Of a DNA stretch of 50,178 nt, positions 43,807 to 50,178 are shown piece by piece; the stretch's first letter is position 1; every line of letters starts with the position of its first letter. The stretch is from Triparma columacea. Taxonomy: Eukaryota > Sar > Bolidophyceae > Parmales > Triparmaceae. Position numbers and translations under genes: made by a program. The DNA is taken from NCBI GenBank assembly GCA_030267965.1, contig BRYA01000181.1, forward strand, positions 41,236-91,413. Reading direction: 5' to 3'. The notes beneath the pieces were generated by a model. It saw only the letters and a list, made by a program, of their open reading frames with translations, did not search any database and had not been told where the DNA came from.

Positions 43807-46800
43807 ATGGAGAGCTCCTCCAGCACCGTTCTCCGACTGGACGGGGAGGCCTTGAAGGCGTGGGAAGGTAGCAACGTGAACGACGAGAACATCCAAAACG
43901 CTCGGGCTGAAAGTATAGCTCAGAAGACCTTGGCAGAGGTCAAAGCCCAGCTCGAGACCAGCTCCAAGGCCTTGAAGAAGTCGAAGCTTTTGATAACGAC
44001 CCTGAGGGCGGAGAAGACGAAGCTAAAGGCGGAGGTCGTCGAGGTCAGGAGCGCGAACTCCTCGCTCGTTGCTTCCTTGGAAAGCACCAAGAGCGATGCC
44101 TTGGCTATCTCAAACAGCCTCTCCCAGGTCCAGGGCGTCGTCAACAAGAGCAGGAACGACAAGGACATCGCCACGATACAATACAAGGACTCCAAGAGAA
44201 AGCTCGAGGAGACCAGGGAGCTGCTAGTCAGGGAGAAGGACAGCAACGCCATTATGAGGCACGACATGAGGGAACTCAAGGCGAAGCTTGAGGAGGTCGA
44301 GGAGAGAGCGAGGTCCGGGGAGCACGCGTTAGAAGCCCTCACGGAGAAGACTGCGCCCGCAGCTAGGCTGGCCCAGGATCTCTCGGTCAAGAATAGGGAA
44401 ATAAGCGGCAGCATGGCTGCCATTGAGTCCGAGCTTAGGACGGTTCGGAACGAGTCGGCGGGCCTGAGGCAGGAGCTCCTCGTAAAGACTGAAACTGCGG
44501 CCGTGCTCTCTGCCCAGCTCGAGGCTATCCAGAAGAAGGGCACCGTGGTCTCCCACAACGACATGGAGAGGTACAGGCTCCTGGAGACGCAGCTGGCCAA
44601 GGTCACATCAAGATACGAGGACCTGGAGAGGAGCCTTGACGCACACAATGAGCTGCTAGCGAGCGAGGGACGTAAGGCCAACAAGCTTAGGACCGACATG
44701 GCTGCTCTGGTGACAAAGGAAGATGATTACAAGAGCGTCATCAGCAGGTAAGAGGAGGGCGCAACGACAAGCGTAGCGAGTGCGAAGAGAGAGAGAGAGG
44801 AGCGACTTCACCGGTTGGGCCGCGGTTACTCATCGCTGAAATGTTTTCGTGCGCTCGCTCGTCGCTAAACCGCTCTTCCTGAATCTTACCTCCTTCCGAC
44901 TTATTCTTATTCGCTCCTCCCCGCCCGCTCCTCCATCGCAGGCTCGAGATTGAGCTCGGTCAGCAGAAGAAGCAGACGCAGGAGCTCATAGCGAAGAACG
45001 CGCTTTCGCGATCGAAATTCAGGACGAAGAGGGTCTCCGGGGCTTCGACTACCAAGTCAATCCTCGACCAAACCAATGATATGCTGGCGACCTTGCAGTC
45101 ACAGCAGCACGACAAGGCGGTCAAGGAGACACTCGGGAGGCTGGCATCGGAAAGGCAGGACTACGAGCTCAACGCAAAGAAGGAGAGGCAGAGGAGGAAG
45201 CAGGCGGAGCAGACTAACAACCTCCTCGGAACCAAGGTTACTTACCTCCAGACAGAGCTGAACGACTTCAAGAACAAGTTCGCAAGGCTTCACGGGGAGA
45301 AGGAGCTCGTCGTCAAGCAACTCAAGGCCCAGAGGGCCCAGAACCTCCACCTCCACCAGAGGCTGGGTGAAATATTTGATTCCGACGGAGTGGGGATAGG
45401 GAGGAACAAGGAGGCCGTGCAGAAGGAAATGGCGGCAAGTAGCGGGAGCGTCTTAAGGGACTCCAGGGACGTCCTGGAGAGGGCGGTGTTCGAATGGCAC
45501 GTCAAGTCGAGCGTCGAGGGCGGGGACGGAGGCCTGGCCGCCTGCGCCAAGCGACTGCCGGTTTACGAGGCGAAGTTCATATCGGAGAACGACATGAAGA
45601 CCAGCACGATGCTTTATGCGGCGAGGGAGGGCAACTTCTGGGATGTTGCGCCCACGGATAACACGAAGGGGGGAAAGAAGGTCAACGGCAGCATGAAGGT
45701 AAAGGCTGAGGAGATGATGCAGAGGTTCCAAATGAAGCAGTTCATGCACCAGGCCCAGTCGCAGCGCGACCCGGAGAGGATGTGGTTCATGGTGGCCGAG
45801 AAGGTGGCGTTCATAATGACCACCGCCCTGGCGACTGAAATGGTGGCGGGGAAAATGTGCTCCGAGGTCAGGCTGGCCTTGGCGGACCTGGCCAGCAGGC
45901 TCGCCGTCTTGAAGAACGAGTTCATGACCGCCGCGGAGAGGTTCGAGGGGGAGAGAATGAGCAAGCACAAGAGCATCCTGAAGTACGTCCAGGAGAGCTT
46001 CAGGAGGAGCGTGGGGGGGGACGAGGGGGGAAGGGGGGGAGGAGAGGGGGCGGAAGGCGAGGCGGAGGCGGAGGCGGACGGGGGGGCGGGGGGGGGAGAA
46101 AGAGGAGCGGAAGGGGGAGGGGGGGAAGAGACGACGCTAAGGCTCGCCGATAGCACCCTGGATGACGAAACTTGCCACGGCGTCGCTAGCCTTATCGTCA
46201 GCAATTGCCCAAGTTGCAAGGCGGAGTGGTCACACTCCAACGATGACGACTTCTTTGGAGGGCTCGGGGGGGGCGCTGAATTTAAGGAGAGGGGAAAGAA
46301 GAAGGCGAGCACCTACGTTCAGGGGATTATTCTCAGGGACAACTACCTAGGAGACGCCAGCGCAAATAGCCTCAAGGAGCTCGTGTCGAGGAGCCAGGGG
46401 TTGAGGCTCTTGGACCTGAGAGGCAACAGCATGTCGAGCGCGGGAATTGCGACCTTGAAGAGCGCGGCCCTCGCAAACAAGTGCGTCGACAGGGTGGAGA
46501 GCAGGAACGATGGGATGGTGATCATCGCCCACAAGGATGTTGACACCGCGAGCGACAAAGAGCCGCTCATCATCGACTGCAGGCACAACGACGTGAAGAA
46601 AGGTGACAAGGCCCTCATGTACCTCAACAAGGCGAGCTGCGAAAAGCTTCTTGAGGACATTGGGAAGTGGACGGCCAGGAGGGGAGGAGGCAGGGGCGTC
46701 GAGGAGGAGAGAAAAGGGACAAGGGCGGGGGGGAGAACCAAGCGTAGTGTGGGAGGCATGGGTAGGACGAGGGGGTTGACGGGTTCAATCAGGAGGGGTG

Positions 46801-47414
46801 GCGGGCCCAAGAGGATGGGGGCAAAACGAACGGGAGGGTTCGGGACTGAATTTGTAGACTATGCTCTGACGGCACCTCTGTCGCACATGTCCCTCATGAA
46901 GCCGAGCGCGTTCCTGACGCAGGGTAAGGAGGAAGATATGACGAGCGATAGACTCATCGGCAAGGTCAGTGGGGGAGGAGGGGGAGACGACAGCGTCGCC
47001 AACAGCGCCATGGCAGCGAGCGACGCCCCCCCCGGGGAGATGGAGCTTGGGACCCTGCTAGACAAGAAGATAAAACTCATGGAAAGAAGGAGGAGGGAGA
47101 AGGAGGGAAAGAGGAGAGGGGAACAGAAAGGGGGGGGGAGGCACTGGGGGAGCAGTAGCGGAAGCGGCATTGCTAGGGGGAGGGTTAGGGCGGGCCTGGG
47201 GAGGCTGGGGGGCCTAAATGTCAACAAGGGGAGGTCGGTCGGGGTCGGTAGACCAAAGAGTGCGACGATGGGGGGAATGAGGGGGGGGCTGACGACCTTC
47301 GGGAGGTTCAGTGGTGGTGGGGGTGGGAGCGGGATCACCAGGCCACCAAAGGGAAATATTACGAGACAGAGACCAAAAAGTGCCGCCCTACGCAGGCTTC
47401 CATTCCGGGGATGA
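43807..47414 (+). CDS. Coiled-coil protein with C-terminal LRR (RNI-like) segment
   Basis: Two exons, 43807-44747 and 44942-47414 (194-bp phase-2 intron), 1137 aa. Residues 1 to about 520 are nearly continuous heptad coiled coil (for example RELKAKLEEVEERARSGEHA). A less charged middle follows (FEWHVKSSVEGGDGG, MWFMVAEKVAFIMTTALATE). At about 700 lies an acidic/Gly low-complexity insert. Then comes a short ribonuclease-inhibitor-like LRR region: STLDDETCHGVASLIVSN, GIILRDNYLGDASANSLKEL, LRLLDLRGNSMSSAGIATLK. The tail is Gly/Arg-rich and basic. I do not recognise the family. Coiled coil plus RNI repeats is common in axonemal and basal-body proteins, and several neighbours are ciliary, but that is only suggestive. 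Confidence 0.75.
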
Positions 47415-47506
47415 GAGATATGGGGGAGGTGTAAAAGCATCTGTTTTAAATGTCAAATTGAGGGTTATACTTGTGATTCGTAAGCGCTACCTTCGTTTCT
47501 CGACTT

Positions 47507-48103
47507 CTAGTGAATCTTGAACTCGAAATCCATGTAATATCTGTAGACCCGGTACAAGACAGCGCAAATCGCTAGAACGATGAACCAAGTCCAGTGCACG
47601 TGAACGTATCCAGGGTTTCTCACAAACAGGTGCTTCTGGGGCTTGGTGGGATCCTCATCGTCGATAATGCTGGTGCCAGCGCTGACAAAGGCTGCGGAGA
47701 TAGTGTGCAGTGGCGAGTGGGGAGTGGTGTGTGTGTGCTGTTAGAGCCTATTTAAGGAATGGAATGGAATGGAATGGAATAATGTTATTTTGGAATCATG
47801 AAGAGGTTTCGGCGGGTGAGGCTGAGATTGAGATGGATTGGACATCCTAGTGATAACAAGAGGGGAGGAGGAGGAAAATGGAGGGGGATAGAGAGCGGTA
47901 AATGGGTAGATTGATAAAGGAATCGCACCAAAGCGCCAAATTTTTGGAACAAAGCCCGAGAGGTTTAAGGGGGGGAGGGCTATAATCTTACTGGAGCTTG
48001 TACTCAGCGAGGGGAGGGAAGGGAAAGTCGGGGAAAGGGGAGCGAAAGGCTTACCAAGCATGCAAAAAACTAGAAAACTACGGAAGGAAGCTTGGAGGGC
48101 CAT
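47507..48103 (-). CDS. 77-aa signal-peptide membrane protein
   Basis: Two small exons, 48055-48103 (49 nt) and 47507-47691 (185 nt), with a 363-bp phase-1 intron (gtaagc...ccgcag); 234 nt in all, divisible by three. The first exon encodes MALQASFRSFLVFCML and joins to AFVSAGTSIIDDEDP, which makes a textbook signal peptide with an AFVSA cleavage site spanning the junction. A conserved-looking PQKHLFVRNPGYVHVHWTW precedes one transmembrane segment (FIVLAICAVLYRVYRYY) and a short tail (MDFEFKIH). Predicted as a type I single-pass protein of the secretory pathway. I do not recognise the family. Confidence 0.72.
47756..47780. repeat. GGAAT pentanucleotide repeat
   Basis: Five perfect GGAAT units in the intron of the 77-aa membrane-protein gene, preceded by a short GT run near 47728-47737. 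Confidence 0.9.
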
Positions 48104-48477
48104 TTTAAAAGTAATAAGAGTCCAGTTATTTCCACACTTGAAGATACACTCCATTTACGTCATTTTATCTCTGTATTGTGGAACGGCGTTGTGAGTTAGT
48201 GCTTCACACCAGTCATTTGGCTTAAACCGCAGTAGACTCTCTCAGAAGCCCAATTTTCATTTTCCCCTGCGACTCATCGTTTGGGGGACCGGTCATTAGG
48301 AAGGAACAAGGACTTTGTGAAGAAGTGGAGTGGATAGGTACGAAACAAGTTGAGATTTTTGTATAGAAGGCGAGGGCGGAGGACGGGATTGTTGGGGAAT
48401 GAGGATACGGGGGCGAGGGGAGGGAGGACACAACAGCTTGGCCAAACTTCCTTCGGGATTTACTCCTGAGCAATTAA
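48104..48477. other. Divergent intergenic region
   Basis: 374 bp between the 77-aa membrane-protein gene (minus) and the micro-exon gene (plus). It must contain both promoters. A long G/A-rich stretch (about 48365-48430) lies just before the plus-strand start. No gene or RNA was recognised. Confidence 0.4.
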
Positions 48478-50178
48478 ATGGATATTGCGGCAGCAGCGGC
48501 GACGTACATGCGCAAATTGTCTTCGTCTCAGCTCACCCAACATCTTCGTCGTGTTTGCCCCTCACGCTTTCGCAGGCTGATGGCGGACAATGAGAAGGAT
48601 TTCACCATCCTCCTGAAGCAGAGGGACAAGGAGATAGCTGGATTGAAGGCCAACTTAAGGGCAACAAGAGCTCGACATACTTCTGATCTTGCCACCACAG
48701 CATCGGCAGCTAACGACCTTGCTGCTGCCATCAAGGGCACTGCACACGTTGGCACAGCTGCTGATATTGTCAGCGCTGCAACTGACCTTGCTGTCCTCCT
48801 TGCGGCCGCCGCTGATTCCGCCGCGGATCAGTCTGCTGTTGTCAGGCATGCTGTCGACGATGTCCTTGTCATCGAGGCGGTGGAACACCGTGACATTGCT
48901 GCCGAGGCTGCCGCTGATGTCGTCAAGTCTGCAAATGACTATGCTGTCAACCTTGGGGCAACTGCTGATATTGATAGGCTCCATGGAGACGTCAGACGAG
49001 GTGAGATCATGTAGGGGGTGAGATGGGAAGGAGTGAAAAAAGAGAGGTCGTTGGAAAGCCTGTTGAAATGATTCCAAAAAGCTAAAAAAACATCAACATT
49101 TCCACACCCGCAGAATCTGAAAATGATCATTGGGAAGCCAGACAAGGTGAGTGAGCGTTGAGTGCTCGAGGAGAAAAAGAACATCTTTATACTCTAGGAG
49201 AGAGCGGGAGATGTGTGGGAGGACAAGATGAAGTTTGCCACTTTTGCTCACTTTTCCCCTCTTTGTCGTTTCCTTTGCAGCAACTGAAATGTCTCACGAG
49301 GACGCCGGACGAGGTGAGTTGTGCGTTGAGCGCCGGATAAAAAAATACATATTAATATTCTAGGCGAGAGCGGGAGAGCCGCGGCAGGACGCGTTGAAAC
49401 TTTGTAATTTGTTCTCACTTTTGCAAAAATGTTGTCCCCTTCGCAGGCTCTAAATCTAAAAGCTCTCACGAGGACGCTGGACGAGACCGAGGTAAGTTCG
49501 TTTCAGGGGGTTGTGGAGGTGGAGACCCTTGATATTCCACACGGAATCGAGGGGCACGCGTGGAAATCTTTTTCATTTTGACTAACTAATTTCATAATCG
49601 CCATTACCGCAGACTCTGAAAATGGTCATGAGGACGCTGTCGGTCTGGTTGCGGACAGTAATAATCTTAGTGCTGTGCCGACGTCCCTCGCCCGTACAAT
49701 CGCCCCTTCGACCGTACCAATAAATCCTGACAGCTTTGTAAACGTTGCAAAGACGGAGGAGGAAATCGAAAGATTAGCGAACCTTGTCAACGCTCGAGGG
49801 ATAGAAATTGCCAAGCTCAAGGCATCCGCAGTGAGGGTCGCCGCCAAACACCTCGTTGAGATAAAGAACCTCACAAATATCAACGACAAGTTGATGAAGG
49901 AGAACAATGCGCTCAGGGCTGCTGCAGAAGAGATGGGCACTACAGCCATTACAAAAGCTCCTTCTTCATCAGACTCAGAGGACTACGAGCGATTTCTTAC
50001 TGAAGATTATGGCAACAGGGGGCTTGATGAAGAAGAGGATATCGTACGCGACATGGACGAAGACATCGAGATTGGGCATGTCGAGCCTCAGGGAAATGGA
50101 GAGAAGGGGCTGACTACATCTGGAGGCACTGCCCAGTTTGTTAAAACTGATGACGAAAAGGACTCAATTACACGAGAC
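48478..50178 (+). CDS. Unknown coiled-coil protein with micro-exon array (3' partial)
   Basis: Five exons so far: 48478-49000, 49114-49146, 49281-49313, 49447-49491 and 49613 to the window end, with introns of 113, 134, 133 and 121 bp. All junctions are phase 1, and the frame remains open. The first exon gives MDIAAAAATYMRKL, a charged stretch (LLKQRDKEIAGLKANLRA) and a long Ala/Asp-rich helical region with repeated A-A-D-x-A-x-D motifs. The three micro-exons encode variants of one unit: ESENDHWEARQ, ATEMSHEDAGR, GSKSKSSHEDAGRDR. Exon 5 starts DSENGHEDAVGL, a fourth copy. After it comes another coiled coil (RLANLVNARGIEIAKLKASA) and an acidic region. I recognise no family. Introns 2 and 3 are clearly related to each other and to the TIC22-like intron. 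Confidence 0.7.
48990..49640 (+). repeat. Tandem array of exon-intron units
   Basis: Each unit is a short phase-1 exon (33, 33, 45 nt, then the start of exon 5) ending in or containing CACGAGGACGC(C/T)GGACGAG, followed by an intron of about 120-134 bp starting gtgagt or gtaagt. Introns 2 (49147-49280) and 3 (49314-49446) align over GCGTTGAG, an AC/TATACTCTAGG-like block, GAGAGCGGGAGA and a CTCACTTTT...CGCAG end. The period is about 165 bp. Confidence 0.82.

Noticed and set aside
48991..49020. Stop codon just after G-E-I-M as the true end of the 48478 gene
   Set aside because: The stop lies inside an intron starting gtgagat; splicing to 49114 continues the frame through phase-matched micro-exons to the window end.

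Overview
This is eukaryotic nuclear DNA, gene-dense and rich in spliceosomal introns (GT-AG, mostly gtgag/gtaag donors, often with C-rich tracts before the acceptor). Two proteins carry a hydrophobic signal followed by an A-F-type motif (ATAFSA in glutamate-1-semialdehyde aminotransferase, NSAFVP in a TIC22-like protein), as expected for a red-lineage complex plastid. At least four genes look ciliary. Together these suggest a photosynthetic stramenopile with a flagellate capacity. A Bolidophyceae/Parmales-type alga is my best guess, made by inference and not tested. No rRNA, tRNA, CRISPR or prokaryotic operon structure was seen.

Layout. 1-6 kb: the 3' part of an LRRC23-like radial-spoke gene, the plastid tetrapyrrole enzyme GSA aminotransferase, and a DDX5/DBP2-type RNA helicase. 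6-26 kb: a ciliary and signalling block with a CFAP70-like TPR protein, a four-domain Cav-type channel, a Use1-like membrane protein, a CHY zinc-finger protein, a PP2C/cyclic-nucleotide-binding/pseudokinase fusion and a twin-repeat Kv channel. 26-28 kb: a gamma-butyrobetaine-hydroxylase-like dioxygenase. 28-40 kb: four BspA-type (LRR_5) genes, three of them in a shared duplicated cassette. Between them lie an F-box-like protein, dihydroxyacetone kinase, and the head-to-head ciliary pair CFAP119 and EFHB; a 31-N assembly gap falls in a CFAP119 intron. 40-50 kb: a 167-bp inverted-repeat element, the TIC22-like gene, a head-to-head SPFH/coiled-coil pair, a 77-aa membrane protein split over two exons, and the start of an unknown gene with an array of micro-exons.

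Several gene models had to be rebuilt from exons that are not obvious as open frames: the first exons of dihydroxyacetone kinase and the CHY protein, the three exons of CFAP119, and both exons of the 77-aa membrane protein. In every complete model the joined exon lengths are divisible by three.

The most unusual signal is a short coding unit (core E-N-G-H-E-D-A-G-R) and its adjoining intron. It occurs in the unknown gene at 48.5-50.2 kb as a series of 33-45-nt phase-1 micro-exons, and again in the unrelated TIC22-like gene about 7 kb away. There the intron is a mosaic: its 5' part resembles one micro-exon intron and its 3' end another. This looks like an intron-bearing mobile or recombining unit (introner-like) that brings coding sequence with it. 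The second notable item is the phosphatase-cNBD-kinase fusion, whose kinase lacks the catalytic Asp.
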